Below are positions 46,333 to 56,256 of a DNA stretch of 64,000 nt, one piece after another. This stretch comes from Tsuneonella litorea. Lineage in GTDB: Bacteria > Pseudomonadota > Alphaproteobacteria > Sphingomonadales > Sphingomonadaceae. The stretch is from assembly GCF_025154015.1 (NCBI RefSeq), contig NZ_JAOAMV010000004.1, positions 1-64,000 on the forward strand, given 5' to 3'. The notes beneath the pieces are model-generated. The model worked only from the letters and a program-made list of their open reading frames with translations, had not been told where the DNA came from and searched no databases. A program made the translations under genes and the position numbers. Within the stretch, counting starts at the first letter, position 1; each line of letters begins with the position of its first letter.

Positions 46333-47003
46333 CCAACCCGGTTTTCGTCGCGCTCGACCTCCCCAGGCTCGAGGACGCCAAGGGCCTGGCCACGCGGGTC
46401 AAGAGCCACGTCGGCGGCTTCAAGCTCGGCCTCGAGTTCTTCTGCGCGCACGGCCACCACGGGGTGCACGAGATCGCACACGTGGGCCTGCCGATCTTTC
46501 TCGACCTCAAGTTCCACGACATTCCCAACACCGTGGCCGGGGCCATGCAGTCGATCCACGTCCTCGAACCGGCGATCGTCACCGTGCACGCGTCCGGCGG
46601 ACGCGCCATGATGGAAGATGCCAAGGCCGCTGCGAGCGAGCATTGCAAGGTGGTCGGGGTGACGATGCTCACCAGCCTCGACGAGCGGGATCTCGCGCGC
46701 ACCGGTGTCGCCGGATCGGCGCACGATCAGGTCATGCGGCTCGCCGAACTGGCCGAGACCGCCGGCCTCGACGGGATCGTCTGCTCGGGGCACGAAGTCG
46801 CCGCGGTCCGCAAGCAGTGGAAGTCCGGCTTCTTCGTGGTTCCCGGAATCCGCATGAAGGACAATTCAGTGGGCGACCAGAAGCGCGTGGTGACCCCGCG
46901 CGCGGCGCGCGACGACGGGGCGAGCGTGCTTGTCGTCGGCCGACCGGTCACCCGCGCGGAAGACCCGGTCCTTGCCGCCCGTGCGATCGAGGCGACGCTC
47001 TAG
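46329..47003 (+). CDS. pyrF: orotidine 5'-phosphate decarboxylase (PyrF)
   Basis: Last step of UMP synthesis, decarboxylating OMP. The 224-aa TIM-barrel enzyme opens with VFVALDLPRLEDA and has the catalytic Asp-Lys-x-x-Asp signature in FLDLKFHDIPNTV. The phosphate loop near the end is VVGRPVTRAEDP. The start is GTG at 46329, overlapping the lapA stop; it also begins the pyrF-trpF neighbourhood, with trpF 4 bp beyond. Confidence 0.96.
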   Translation: MTNPVFVALDLPRLEDAKGLATRVKSHVGGFKLGLEFFCAHGHHGVHEIAHVGLPIFLDLKFHDIPNTVAGAMQSIHVLEPAIVTVHASGGRAMMEDAKAAASEHCKVVGVTMLTSLDERDLARTGVAGSAHDQVMRLAELAETAGLDGIVCSGHEVAAVRKQWKSGFFVVPGIRMKDNSVGDQKRVVTPRAARDDGASVLVVGRPVTRAEDPVLAARAIEATL

Positions 47004-47007
47004 CGCC

Positions 47008-47643
47008 ATGACGCGAACGCTGGTGAAAGTTTGCGGGTGCAACACCCCCGAGGCGGTCGACGCGGCGGTCGACGCGGGCGCCGACTACATCGGGCTCGTG
47101 CATTTCGAACCCTCGCCGCGCCATGTCACGCTCGACGACGCGAAGCGCCTGCGAGCCCGCATCCCGCCCGAGACGAAAGTGGTCCTTCTGCTGGTCAATC
47201 AGCAGCCCGTCCCGACCGCGATGGCGGTCGACGCGATCAGGCCGGACGTCGTCCAGTTTCACGGCGGCGAGACCGCAGAATGGCTCGGGCTGCTCAAGCA
47301 GAACGTCACGCAAGCGCTGTGGAAGGCGATCGGGGTGCGCAGCGCGGATTCGCTCGACAGCGCGCTGCGCTTCAAGGGCGCGGTCGACCGGCTGCTCTAC
47401 GACGCCGCGCCGGGCGTGCTGCCCGGCGGCAACGGCGTGGCGATCGACTGGACCCTGCTGCGCGATTTTCGCCACCAGCTCCCCTGGGGACTCGCCGGGG
47501 GGCTGACGCCGGAAAACGTGGCCGAGGCGATCAGGGTGTCCGGCACCGAACTGGTCGACGCATCGAGCGGGCTGGAATCCTCGCCGGGGGTCAAGGACCC
47601 GGGAAGGATACGCGCGTTCGTCGAGGCCGCCCGCAACGCCTGA
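47008..47643 (+). CDS. trpF: phosphoribosylanthranilate isomerase (TrpF)
   Basis: TIM-barrel isomerase for the third step of tryptophan synthesis (PRA to CdRP). The 211-aa product has the opening VKVCGCNTPEAVDAAVDAGA (CG near the catalytic Cys), the FEPSPRHV loop, and the ending LAGGLTPENVAEAI and DASSGLESSPGVKDPGRI. It begins 4 bp after pyrF and 63 bp before trpB; trpD and trpC are not here. Confidence 0.96.
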   Translation: MTRTLVKVCGCNTPEAVDAAVDAGADYIGLVHFEPSPRHVTLDDAKRLRARIPPETKVVLLLVNQQPVPTAMAVDAIRPDVVQFHGGETAEWLGLLKQNVTQALWKAIGVRSADSLDSALRFKGAVDRLLYDAAPGVLPGGNGVAIDWTLLRDFRHQLPWGLAGGLTPENVAEAIRVSGTELVDASSGLESSPGVKDPGRIRAFVEAARNA

Positions 47644-47706
47644 GAAAGGCCGCCAGCAACTATTCCTGTCTCGACTTCCCGAAACTTGACCGGCAAGGGA
47701 CCGGCG

Positions 47707-48918
47707 ATGGAATCGACACCCAACTCATTCCGCAACCAGCCGGACGAACGCGGGCATTTCGGCGACTATGGCGGCCGCTACGTCGCCGAGACGCTGATGC
47801 CCCTGATCCTCGAGCTGGAAACCGCCTACCGCGCGGCCAAGGCCGATCCGGCGTTCCAGGCGCAGTTTGACGACCTGCTCGAACATTACGTCGGCCGCCC
47901 CAGCCCGCTCTATTTCGCGGAGCGGCTGACCGAGGCACTGGGCGGCGCGCAGGTCTGGTTCAAGCGTGACGAGCTCAATCACACCGGCGCCCACAAGATC
48001 AACAACTGCATCGGCCAGATCCTGCTCGCGATCCGCATGGGCAAGACGAAAATCATCGCCGAAACCGGTGCGGGCCAGCACGGGGTCGCCACGGCCACCG
48101 TCTGCGCGCGCTTCGGCTTGCCCTGCACGATCTTCATGGGTGCGACCGACGTTTCCCGCCAGCAGCCCAACGTGTTCCGGATGAAGCTTCTCGGAGCGGA
48201 GGTGATCCCGGTCACCAGCGGCGCGGCGACGCTGAAGGACGCGATGAACGAGGCGCTGCGCCACTGGGTCGCCAACGTCGAGGACACATTCTACATCATC
48301 GGCACCGCCGCCGGCCCGCACCCCTACCCCGAGCTCGTGCGCGACTTCCAGAGCGTGATCGGACGCGAGGCGCGCGAACAGATGCTCAGCCGAACGGGCC
48401 GCCTTCCCGACCTGCTCGTCGCCGCGATGGGGGGCGGCAGCAACGCGATCGGGCTGTTCCATCCGTTCCTCGACGACGCTGACGTGAAAATGCTCGGCGT
48501 CGAGGCGGCGGGCCGCGGCCTCGACAGGGAGCACGCCGCCAGCCTCGCCGGCGGCGCGCCGGGCGTGCTCCACGGCAACAAGACCTACCTGCTGCAGGAC
48601 GAGGACGGCCAGATCACCGAAGCGCACTCGATCAGCGCGGGCCTCGACTATCCCGGCATCGGCCCCGAACACGCGTGGCTCAAGGATATCGGCCGGGTCG
48701 AATATACCGCGGTGACAGACGACGAGGCATTGGACGCCTTCCAGCTCCTCTGCCGCACGGAAGGCATCATCCCCGCGCTCGAGCCGAGCCACGCCATCGC
48801 CGCCGTCGCCAAGCGCGCGAAGGAGATGGACCGCGACGCCGTCATCCTCGCAAACTTGTGTGGCCGCGGCGACAAGGACATTTTCACTGTGGCCGACGCG
48901 CTGGGAGTGGAGATGTGA
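47707..48918 (+). CDS. trpB: tryptophan synthase beta subunit (TrpB)
   Basis: PLP-dependent subunit that joins indole and serine to make tryptophan. The 403-aa product shows the PLP-lysine motif [11 protein letters not shown], the [16 protein letters not shown] loop and the GGGSNAIG phosphate-binding motif. ATG 47707 has AAGGGA seven bases upstream; an in-frame TTG at 47686 is open. Its stop overlaps the trpA GTG (GTGA), keeping subunits in step. Confidence 0.97.
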   Translation: MESTPNSFRNQPDERGHFGDYGGRYVAETLMPLILELETAYRAAKADPAFQAQFDDLLEHYVGRPSPLYFAERLTEALGGAQVWFKRDELNHTGAHKINNCIGQILLAIRMGKTKIIAETGAGQHGVATATVCARFGLPCTIFMGATDVSRQQPNVFRMKLLGAEVIPVTSGAATLKDAMNEALRHWVANVEDTFYIIGTAAGPHPYPELVRDFQSVIGREAREQMLSRTGRLPDLLVAAMGGGSNAIGLFHPFLDDADVKMLGVEAAGRGLDREHAASLAGGAPGVLHGNKTYLLQDEDGQITEAHSISAGLDYPGIGPEHAWLKDIGRVEYTAVTDDEALDAFQLLCRTEGIIPALEPSHAIAAVAKRAKEMDRDAVILANLCGRGDKDIFTVADALGVEM

Positions 48919-49706
48919 ACCGGCTTTCGGCCGCATTCGCCAAGGGTCGCCCGGCTTTCGTCGCGTTCATCACCGCGGGCGACGGCGACACCGCGGCCAA
49001 TCTCGACGCGCTGGTCGATGGCGGCGCGGACGTGATCGAGCTGGGGATGCCGTTCACCGACCCGATGGCCGACGGCCCGGCGATCCAGGCGGCGAACCTG
49101 CGCAGCCTTGGCGCGGGCACGACCACGCGCGACGTGCTCATGATTGCGAACGAATTCCGCGAGCGTCACCCCGACGTGCCGCTGGTGCTGATGGGCTACG
49201 CCAATCCGATGATCCGCCGCGGGCCCGAGTGGTTCGCCGCCGAGGCCAAGGGTTGCGGCATCGACGGGGTGATCTGCGTCGACATTCCGCCCGAGGAAGA
49301 CGACGCGCTCGGCCCTGCCTTGCGCGCCGAGGGGATCGACCTCATCCGCCTCGCCACGCCGACGACCGATGCCGCGCGGCTACCCGCCGTGCTGGAGGGA
49401 TCGAGCGGCTTCGTATACTACGTCTCGGTCGCTGGCATCACCGGGCTGCAACAGGCGGCGACCGATTCGATCGCCAGCGCCGTCGCCCGGCTGAAGGCTG
49501 CGACCGACCTGCCAATCGCGGTCGGCTTTGGCGTCCGCACGCCCGACCAGGCCGCCGCCATCGCCCGGGTCGCCGACGGGGTCGTCGTCGGCTCGGCGCT
49601 GGTCGAACTGTGCGACAGGCATGGCGCGCACGCCCCGGAACACATCCGCGCGTTGGCCGCTTCGATCAGCGAAGCCGTCCACGCCGCAAAGAGAGAACCC
49701 GCATGA
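48915..49706 (+). CDS. trpA: tryptophan synthase alpha subunit (TrpA)
   Basis: TIM-barrel subunit that cleaves indole-3-glycerol phosphate to indole, channelled to TrpB. The 263-aa product carries the catalytic Glu in [19 protein letters not shown] and the catalytic Asp in [10 protein letters not shown], with [13 protein letters not shown] near the end. The start is GTG at 48915 overlapping trpB; its stop overlaps the accD ATG (ATGA). Confidence 0.96.
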   Translation: MNRLSAAFAKGRPAFVAFITAGDGDTAANLDALVDGGADVIELGMPFTDPMADGPAIQAANLRSLGAGTTTRDVLMIANEFRERHPDVPLVLMGYANPMIRRGPEWFAAEAKGCGIDGVICVDIPPEEDDALGPALRAEGIDLIRLATPTTDAARLPAVLEGSSGFVYYVSVAGITGLQQAATDSIASAVARLKAATDLPIAVGFGVRTPDQAAAIARVADGVVVGSALVELCDRHGAHAPEHIRALAASISEAVHAAKREPA

Positions 49707-50551
49707 GCTGGCTGAGCCGCGTCCGCAACCGCCTTCCATTCGTCGCCAAGCGCGACACGCCCGACAACCTGTGGGTCAAGTGTCCGAGCTGCCAGGAGAT
49801 GCTTTTCGTCAAGGAGTACGGCGAAAACCTCCACGTCTGCCCGCGCTGCAACCACCACGGCCGCATCAACGGCGACAAGCGTCTTTCGCTGATTCTCGAT
49901 CCCGGCTTCGAGCTGCTCCCCCAGCCGACCGTCAAGGAAGACCCGCTCAAGTTCCGCGACACCGCGAAGTACACCGACCGCTTGAAAAAGGCGCGCGCGG
50001 CCAATGCGCATACCGACGCCTTCAGCGTCGGCTCTGGCACGATCGACGGGCACCCGGCGGTCGTTGGCGTCCAGGATTTCACCTTCATGGGTGGGTCTAT
50101 GGGCATGGCGGTGGGCACCGCGTTCTGCGCCGGGGCCGAACGGGCGCTCAGCCGGAAGTGCCCATACGTCGTGGTCACCGCCGCGGGCGGGGCGCGGATG
50201 CAGGAGGGCATACTCTCCCTCATGCAGATGCCCAAGGCAACCGTCATGACCCGCCGCCTCAAGGCCGCGGGCCTGCCCTACATCGTCGTCCTCACCGACC
50301 CCACGACCGGCGGCGTCACGGCGAGCTATGCCATGCTGGGTGACGTCCACATCGCCGAACCGGGCGCACTGATCGGCTTTGCCGGCCAGCGCGTGATCCA
50401 GGACACGATCCGCGAACAGCTGCCCGACGGCTTCCAGCGCGCCGAGTACCTGCACAGGCACGGCATGGTCGACATGGTTGTCGAACGGAAGGACCTGAAG
50501 GCCACGCTGGCGACGCTGATCGACTACCTCGCGCCGAAGAAGGCGGCCTAG
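49703..50551 (+). CDS. accD: acetyl-CoA carboxylase carboxyltransferase subunit beta (AccD)
   Basis: Beta subunit of the carboxyltransferase that makes malonyl-CoA for fatty-acid synthesis. The 282-aa product has the four-Cys zinc ribbon, CPSC near 27-30 and CPRC near 46-49, then the carboxylase core with [16 protein letters not shown] and [17 protein letters not shown]. It overlaps trpA by ATGA, the usual trpA-accD-folC alphaproteobacterial arrangement. Confidence 0.97.
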   Translation: MSWLSRVRNRLPFVAKRDTPDNLWVKCPSCQEMLFVKEYGENLHVCPRCNHHGRINGDKRLSLILDPGFELLPQPTVKEDPLKFRDTAKYTDRLKKARAANAHTDAFSVGSGTIDGHPAVVGVQDFTFMGGSMGMAVGTAFCAGAERALSRKCPYVVVTAAGGARMQEGILSLMQMPKATVMTRRLKAAGLPYIVVLTDPTTGGVTASYAMLGDVHIAEPGALIGFAGQRVIQDTIREQLPDGFQRAEYLHRHGMVDMVVERKDLKATLATLIDYLAPKKAA

Positions 50552-50561
50552 AGGCGGCGCC

Positions 50562-51854
50562 TTGAAGGACTTCGCGCGGTCGGACGATCCGGCGGTCCAG
50601 GCGCAGCTCGACCGGCTCGCGCGCCTGTCGCTGCCGCAGGGGCGCTTCGGCCTCGACACGATCCGCGCGCTGCTCGCCCGGCTCGGCGATCCGCAGAAAC
50701 GCCTGCCGCCGGTGTTCCACGTCGCCGGGACCAACGGCAAGGGATCGACCTGCGCCTACCTGCGCGCGATCCTCGAGACGGACGGCAAGCGCGTCCACAC
50801 CGCGACCAAGCCGCACCTCGTGCGCTACAACGAACGCATCCGCATCGCCGGCGCGCTGATCTCGGACGCCGAGCTGGCCGAACGGCTGCGGACGGTGCTC
50901 GACGCGGGCGAGGACCTCGGCCCCAGTTTCTTCGAGGTCACGACCGCCGCTACCTTGCTCGCCTTCGCGGAAAGCCCCGCCGACGCCTGCGTGATCGAGG
51001 TCGGCCTCGGCGGGCGATTCGATGCGACCAACGTGATCGAACGGCCCGCCGCGTGCGGCATCGCCAGCCTCGGGATCGATCACGAGGCGTTCCTGCTGGT
51101 CCCCGAAGAGGGCACGCCCGACGAACCAATCGCCCGCATCGCGTTCGAGAAAGCGGGCATCGTCCGCCCCGGCCGCCCGCTGGTGACGCAAGCCTATCCC
51201 GAAGGGGCCGCGTTGGAGATCGAGCGCGTGGCGATGGCAGCCGGCGCGCCGCTGCACGTCCGCGGGCAAGACTGGTCCGCCAGCGCGGGCGAGGCGATCG
51301 AGTACGCCGATCGCCATGGCAGGCTGACCCTGCCGATGCCGGCGCTCCCCGGTGCGCATCAGGCGGACAACGCCGCGCTCGCCGTCGCGATGCTGCGGCA
51401 CCAGGACTTCGTCTCCGTGAGCGCCGAGGCCATGGCGGAGGGCGTGCGCGGTGCGATCTGGCCCGCGCGGCTCCAGCGGCTTGCGGCGGGACCGCTCACC
51501 GCGCACGTGCCTGGCCGGGAGGTCTGGCTTGACGGAGGACACAACCCGGATGCCGGCGCGGCGATCGCCCGCCACTTCGGCGGCCGGCTTCACCTCGTCG
51601 TCGGGATGCTGGCGAACAAGAATCCCGAAGCGATCGTCGGCCCGCTCGAAACAAGGCTCGCATCGCTTTCGGTCGTTCCGGTGCCGGGCAGCGAAAGCCA
51701 CGGCCCACAGGCCTTCGGACATCGCGCCCGGCCGTTCGATGGCGTCGCCGAGGCACTGGCCGCGGTGCCGGCAGACGATCTCCCGATCCTGGTGGCAGGA
51801 TCCCTTTATCTCGCTGGCGAAGTCCTGCGCGCCAACGGGCAGATCCCCGACTGA
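50562..51854 (+). CDS. folC: bifunctional folylpolyglutamate / dihydrofolate synthase (FolC)
   Basis: Mur-ligase-family enzyme adding glutamate to folates. The 430-aa product has the P-loop in HVAGTNGKGSTCAYLR (family motif GTNGKGS), the TKPHLVRYNERIRI segment, and the C-terminal PGREVWLDGGHNPDAGAAI with the D-G-A-H-N-like motif. The start is TTG at 50562, 10 bp after accD; the family N-terminus (LKDFARSDDPAVQAQLDRL) agrees. It converges with a PilZ gene 2 bp away. Confidence 0.95.
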   Translation: MKDFARSDDPAVQAQLDRLARLSLPQGRFGLDTIRALLARLGDPQKRLPPVFHVAGTNGKGSTCAYLRAILETDGKRVHTATKPHLVRYNERIRIAGALISDAELAERLRTVLDAGEDLGPSFFEVTTAATLLAFAESPADACVIEVGLGGRFDATNVIERPAACGIASLGIDHEAFLLVPEEGTPDEPIARIAFEKAGIVRPGRPLVTQAYPEGAALEIERVAMAAGAPLHVRGQDWSASAGEAIEYADRHGRLTLPMPALPGAHQADNAALAVAMLRHQDFVSVSAEAMAEGVRGAIWPARLQRLAAGPLTAHVPGREVWLDGGHNPDAGAAIARHFGGRLHLVVGMLANKNPEAIVGPLETRLASLSVVPVPGSESHGPQAFGHRARPFDGVAEALAAVPADDLPILVAGSLYLAGEVLRANGQIPD

Positions 51855-51856
51855 CG

Positions 51857-52237
51857 TCAGTCGTCGCCGATTTCGCCGGAAACCCACGCCTTGGTGAACG
51901 AGGCGCCCATGGCCTCGTCCAGCACCACGGACGGCGCCCGGCGGCGCGTTTCGGCCAGGCACAGCGGCGCCAGCGGCTCATCGAAGGTCAGCCCCACCCG
52001 GTCGCCCTTCTGCCACGCCAGCTCGCCGAACATCTCGAAGTCGAGCCAGGTCAGCATCCCCTCACCCGCCTCGTCGGGCACGCTCAGGATAAGCTGCGCT
52101 CCGCCCTGCGACAGGTTGACCAGGCGCACCGATTGCCGCCCTGAAAGGGTGTCCAGCCGCGCGCTGATACCCACCTCGAGGCGGGCAAACTGGCGACTGC
52201 TCTCGTCGCCGGACTGATCCTCCGGTTCATCGGACAT
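51857..52237 (-). CDS. single-domain PilZ protein, putative c-di-GMP receptor
   Basis: A 126-aa cytoplasmic protein that is almost all PilZ domain. Both c-di-GMP signatures are present: R15-x3-R19 (RQFAR) and N41-x-S43-x2-G46 (NLSQGG), 22 residues apart. The final LAPLCLAETRRRAPSV helix closes the barrel. It is convergent with folC, the two stop codons being 2 bp apart, and has no operon partner. The output partner is unknown. Confidence 0.88.
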   Translation of the reverse strand: MSDEPEDQSGDESSRQFARLEVGISARLDTLSGRQSVRLVNLSQGGAQLILSVPDEAGEGMLTWLDFEMFGELAWQKGDRVGLTFDEPLAPLCLAETRRRAPSVVLDEAMGASFTKAWVSGEIGDD

Positions 52238-52309
52238 GGGCAGACCATGGCATACACGCGGTGCCGGTCCGATTAAGCGGTAACCCTAACAAGACCTGAA
52301 AGCGCCCGG

Positions 52310-53650
52310 TCAGACGGGTGGATCGCTGCGCGCGTCGCCCTCGCCGACCTCTCCCGCGGTGCCCATCGCGGCGTCCACCAGGCCCGTGCGCATCATCCAC
52401 CAGAACAGCACGATTCCCGGCAGCGCGATCACCGTGGTGAGAAGGTAGAAATCGACGTAACCGTACGTCTCGATCAGCCCGCCCGCGGTCGTGCCGGTCA
52501 GGAAACGGCCGACGATCGACGCGCCGGCGCTGATCAGCGCGTATTGCGCCGCGGTAAACCGCAAGTCGCACAGCGCCGAGAAGTAGGCGACCACCACGAC
52601 CCCGCCATAGCCGCTGGCGAAGTTCTCGAAACCGATCGCGGCAGCCATGCCGATGTTGCTATGCCCGGCGGCCGCGAGGGCGGCGAAGCTGAGATTGCTG
52701 ATCGCCATCAGTACCAGCGCGATCAGCACCGAACGCTTGAGGCCGAGCCTGGCGTAAAGGATTCCGCCCACGAACACCCCGATGATGAGCGCCCAGAAGC
52801 CCACCCCGATGTCGTAGATCGCGATCTCGTCGTTGGTGAAGCCGAGGTCGTCGAACAGCAGGCGGAACGTCAGGTTCGCCAGCGTGTCGCCGATCTTGTG
52901 GACGAGGATGAACAGCAGCACGAGCCACGCGCCCGTGCGCTGGAAGAACTCGACGAACGGCCCGGCGATCGATTGCCAGATCTCTGCCACACCGCGCCGC
53001 TCGATGACGACCTTGCGCCGCGGGGGCTCGCCGATGATCAGCGCGGTCAGCATCGCGGGCAGCGCGAACACCGCGCAGGCCATGTAGGCGACCGACCACC
53101 CGCCGCGCGCGGCGATCACCAGCGCCAGCGCGCCCGCCGCGGCGGCGCCGATCCGCCAGCCATACTGGCTCATCCCCGAGCCGGTGCCAAGCTGGTACGG
53201 CTTGAGCAGCTCGATGCGATAGGCGTCGATCACGATGTCGAAGCTTGCGCCCGCGATCCCCAGCAGCACCGCGCTGGTCGCGGTCCAGTAGATGTCGACC
53301 TTGGGCTCGGCGAGCGCGAGATTGACCACCGCAAGCATCACCAGCACGCCTATGACGAGCATCCACGACACGCGCTGGCCAAGCCGGCCGATCAGGGGCA
53401 GCCGCACCCCGTCGATGATCCATGCCCACAGGGGCTTCAGGTTGTAGACGAAGAACGCCAGGGTGAACGCGGTGATGGTCGATTTCTCGATGCCGTCCTG
53501 CGCCAGCCGCGTGGTCAGCGTTGCGGCCAGCAGGGCGAAGGGAAAACCCGACGAGACGCCGAGGAAGAACGCCGCCAGCGATTCCTTCTCGAGGTAGGGC
53601 CGGATCGATTCCCAGAGCGACCGGCGTTCCTCGACAACAGCTTCAGCCAT
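52310..53650 (-). CDS. AmpG-family muropeptide transporter (MFS)
   Basis: Inner-membrane permease of the AmpG branch of the major facilitator superfamily, 446 aa with about 12 helices. It imports GlcNAc-anhydroMurNAc muropeptides during cell-wall recycling. Signs are the opening SLAAFFLGVSSGFPFALLAA, the loop GASFDIVIDAYRIELL, and ENFASGYGGVVVVAYFSALC. It is divergent from the Rieske oxygenase with 73 bp between starts. No ampC/ampR is nearby. Confidence 0.9.
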   Translation of the reverse strand: MAEAVVEERRSLWESIRPYLEKESLAAFFLGVSSGFPFALLAATLTTRLAQDGIEKSTITAFTLAFFVYNLKPLWAWIIDGVRLPLIGRLGQRVSWMLVIGVLVMLAVVNLALAEPKVDIYWTATSAVLLGIAGASFDIVIDAYRIELLKPYQLGTGSGMSQYGWRIGAAAAGALALVIAARGGWSVAYMACAVFALPAMLTALIIGEPPRRKVVIERRGVAEIWQSIAGPFVEFFQRTGAWLVLLFILVHKIGDTLANLTFRLLFDDLGFTNDEIAIYDIGVGFWALIIGVFVGGILYARLGLKRSVLIALVLMAISNLSFAALAAAGHSNIGMAAAIGFENFASGYGGVVVVAYFSALCDLRFTAAQYALISAGASIVGRFLTGTTAGGLIETYGYVDFYLLTTVIALPGIVLFWWMMRTGLVDAAMGTAGEVGEGDARSDPPV

Positions 53651-53723
53651 GCCCTAGCGTCCTTTCCGTGCAACCCAATCCGTGCGACACTTACCGCAGC
53701 GAGAGGATTAGGAAAGCGTCGCC

Positions 53724-54881
53724 ATGAACGAGACCGCAACGCTCGGGGGAAAACGGCCCACCGGAGGCCAGCTTGCGCTGGCGAAGGCACTGGCGCGGGG
53801 CGAAACGCGGCCCGACAGCGGGGTCGGAAGCGTCCCGGCCGAAGTCTATACCGATCCCGGCCATTTCGCGCGCGAGAAGGCCGCGCTGTTCGACCGGCTG
53901 CCGCAGGTTCTCATGCCCAGCGCGCTTATTCCTGACCCCGGAATGGCGGTGCCGCACGACCTCACCGGCAGGCCGCTTCTCGTCACCCGCGACAAGGGGG
54001 GCCGGGTACACGTGTTCCTCAACGTCTGCCGGCACCGCGGCACCCGCCTCGTCGAAGGCAGCGATGCGGCGTGCACCGCGCGGCTGGTGTGCCCCTACCA
54101 TGCGTGGACCTACCGGCTTGACGGCGCGCTCCTCGCGCTGCCGCGGCCCGACAGCTTTCCCGGCCTCGACAAGGACGACTATCACCTGCGCGAGCTGCCC
54201 AGCCACGAGGCGGGCGGGCTGATCTGGTACAGCCCGCGCCAAGAGGGCGAATTCCCATTCGCGGACGCGATCGGGGAGGACATGGCGGCTTTCGGTGCGC
54301 CCGATCACCACCTGTTCCGCCGCAAGACCCACAGCGTCCGGGGCAACTGGAAGCTGATCATGGATGCCTTCCTCGAAAGTTACCACGTCACCAGGCTCCA
54401 TGCGAAGACGATCGGGCCGTTCTTCAAGGACGGGGTGACCAGCGGCGACATGATCGGGCCTCACGCGCGCAGCGCAGTGGGGCGGGTGGACGAGCTCGAC
54501 GGGATCGACCTCACCGATATGGCGGCGCTGCGGCGGCGGGTGACGTTCGCCTACCAGCTGCTGCCGGCAACGATCATCATTCCAAGCCCGGACTACATCA
54601 ACGTCATGGCGCTGTGGCCCCAGTCGGTGGATCACACGCTGGTCGAGGACTTCATGCTGATCCCGGAACCGCCCGCCACCGACAAGGCGCGCGATCACTG
54701 GGAGCGTTCGTGGGCCTTGCTCGACGGGGGCGTGTTCGCCAGCGAGGACTTCCGCGCGGCCGAGCTCGGGCAGCAGGGCCTCTCGACCGGGGCGGTCCCC
54801 GAACTGACTCTCGGCACCCTCGAAGGCGGGATCCGCCGTTTCCACGAGACCGTGAGCGAGGCGTTGCGCGCGGCGAACTGA
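53724..54881 (+). CDS. Rieske non-haem iron oxygenase, alpha subunit
   Basis: Terminal oxygenase of the ring-hydroxylating family, 385 aa. The Rieske [2Fe-2S] motif is C102-x-H104 and C123-x2-H126. The catalytic iron site follows with D214, E218, H221 and H226 in the NWKLIMDAFLESYHVTRLH segment. No reductase, ferredoxin or small subunit is adjacent, so electron partners must be elsewhere. Substrates in this family range from aromatics to quaternary amines and sterols; not readable here. An AGGATTAGGAAAG precedes the ATG. Confidence 0.9.
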   Translation: MNETATLGGKRPTGGQLALAKALARGETRPDSGVGSVPAEVYTDPGHFAREKAALFDRLPQVLMPSALIPDPGMAVPHDLTGRPLLVTRDKGGRVHVFLNVCRHRGTRLVEGSDAACTARLVCPYHAWTYRLDGALLALPRPDSFPGLDKDDYHLRELPSHEAGGLIWYSPRQEGEFPFADAIGEDMAAFGAPDHHLFRRKTHSVRGNWKLIMDAFLESYHVTRLHAKTIGPFFKDGVTSGDMIGPHARSAVGRVDELDGIDLTDMAALRRRVTFAYQLLPATIIIPSPDYINVMALWPQSVDHTLVEDFMLIPEPPATDKARDHWERSWALLDGGVFASEDFRAAELGQQGLSTGAVPELTLGTLEGGIRRFHETVSEALRAAN

Positions 54882-54898
54882 GCGCCTAGTTGCGCGCC

Positions 54899-55651
54899 AT
54901 GCCACCGACTGACAGACCGCAGGGCGAACGGATCGCCAAGCTGCTCGCGCGCGCGGGCGTCGCGTCGCGCCGCGAGGTCGAGCGGATGATCGCGGACGGC
55001 CGGGTGGCGATCGCGGGCAAGGTACTCGACACTCCGGCCACGATCATCCCGAACCTCAAGGGCGTGACGGTCGACGGAAAGCCGGTCGGCCAGGCCGACC
55101 AGGCGCGCGTGTTCGCGTTCCACAAGCCGTCCGGCCTGATCACCGCCGAGCGCGACCCGAAGGGCCGCCCGACGATCTACACCGCGCTGCGCAACGCGCT
55201 GCCGAAGAATGCCCCGCGGGTGATGCCGGTCGGCCGGCTCGACATGAACACCGAAGGGCTGCTGCTGCTGACCAACGACGGCGAACTGAAGCGCGCGCTC
55301 GAACTGCCGTCCTCCAATGTCCCGCGCACGTACCGTGCCCGCGCGTTCGGCGAGGTCAGCCAGGCACGGCTCGACGAGCTGATCGAGGGGGTGGAGATCG
55401 ACGGCATCCGCTATGGCCGGATAGAGGCCGACCTCGACGGCGGTAAGGGCCGCAACCAGTGGATCCTGCTCACGCTTACCGAGGGCAAGAACCGCGAGGT
55501 CCGCCGGGTGCTCGAACACCTCGGCCTTCAGGTGAGCCGGTTGCTGCGGGTGGGTTACGGCCCCTTCAACCTCGGCGACCTTCCGCGCGGAGCGGTGGTC
55601 GAGATCCCCCAGGCCCAGGTCGAGAGGCTCCGCAAGGGCCTGACGCGATGA
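54899..55651 (+). CDS. RsuA/RluB-family rRNA pseudouridine synthase
   Basis: A 250-aa enzyme with an N-terminal S4 domain (about 8-60, RIAKLLARAGVASRREVERM) and the RsuA/RluB catalytic motif GRLDMNTEGLLLLTNDGEL containing the catalytic Asp. It ends in a short basic tail. ATG 54899 is chosen; TTG 54890 is open. It follows the Rieske gene by 17 bp and overlaps rsmD as ATGA, so ribosome-modifying enzymes are grouped. The modified position (2605 or 516) cannot be told. Confidence 0.92.
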   Translation: MPPTDRPQGERIAKLLARAGVASRREVERMIADGRVAIAGKVLDTPATIIPNLKGVTVDGKPVGQADQARVFAFHKPSGLITAERDPKGRPTIYTALRNALPKNAPRVMPVGRLDMNTEGLLLLTNDGELKRALELPSSNVPRTYRARAFGEVSQARLDELIEGVEIDGIRYGRIEADLDGGKGRNQWILLTLTEGKNREVRRVLEHLGLQVSRLLRVGYGPFNLGDLPRGAVVEIPQAQVERLRKGLTR

Positions 55652-56193
55652 GGGTGATCGCCGGGGAATGGCGCGGCCGCAAGCTGGTCGCGCCCAAGGG
55701 CGATCTCACCCGCCCCACCGCCGACCGCACGCGCGAAACGCTGTTCAACATGCTCGCAAGCCGCATCGGCGACTTTACCGGGCTGTCGGTCGCCGACCTG
55801 TTCGCAGGATCGGGCGCACTGGGGATCGAGGCACTCTCGCGCGGTGCCGCATCGTGCCTGTTCGTCGAACAGGACCGGCCTGCTCTCGACGCGATCCGGG
55901 CCAACGTCGCGGCACTTGATGCGCACACGCGGACGACGGTCAGCGCCGGTTCGGTCATGGCGCTCGGCCCGGCCAAGGCGCCGCACGACCTGATCCTGCT
56001 CGATCCGCCCTACGGCACCGGCGCGGCGGGCGTCGCGCTCGACCGGTTGCTCCGGCTCGGCTGGATCGGGCCCGCCACCTGGATTGCGGTCGAAACCGGT
56101 GCCAGCGAACGAGTCGCGGTGCGCACCCTGGCCGTCGAAGCCGAACGCAAGGTCGGTAAGGCCCGGCTCTGGCTCTTGCGCCTCGCACAATAG
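55648..56193 (+). CDS. rsmD: 16S rRNA (guanine966-N2)-methyltransferase (RsmD)
   Basis: SAM-dependent enzyme that methylates G966 of 16S rRNA during 30S assembly. The 181-aa product has the opening MRVIAGEWRGRKL, the SAM loop ADLFAGSGALGIEALSRG and the catalytic DPPYGTG. It overlaps the RluB-type gene by ATGA. A hairpin follows between it and the convergent small secreted gene. Confidence 0.95.
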   Translation: MRVIAGEWRGRKLVAPKGDLTRPTADRTRETLFNMLASRIGDFTGLSVADLFAGSGALGIEALSRGAASCLFVEQDRPALDAIRANVAALDAHTRTTVSAGSVMALGPAKAPHDLILLDPPYGTGAAGVALDRLLRLGWIGPATWIAVETGASERVAVRTLAVEAERKVGKARLWLLRLAQ

Positions 56194-56196
56194 GAA

Positions 56197-56225
56197 GGGC
56201 GCTCCCCCGATGTGGGGAAGCGCCC
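56197..56225. terminator. bidirectional hairpin between rsmD and the convergent gene
   Basis: GGGCGCT (56197-56203) pairs with AGCGCCC (56219-56225), with an inner CCCC/GGGG stem around a GATGT loop. It lies between two convergent stop codons (56193 and 56257). T runs are short on both strands, so termination strength is uncertain. Confidence 0.55.
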
Positions 56226-56256
56226 CTGGTGTCGCCGTCCGGGCGGCGGTTGGCGG

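Noticed and set aside
51848-51863. Perfect 16-bp palindrome CGACTGACGTCAGTCG
   Set aside because: It spans two convergent stop codons. Both genes end in GAC-TGA, which by itself generates the symmetry, so no operator is needed to explain it.
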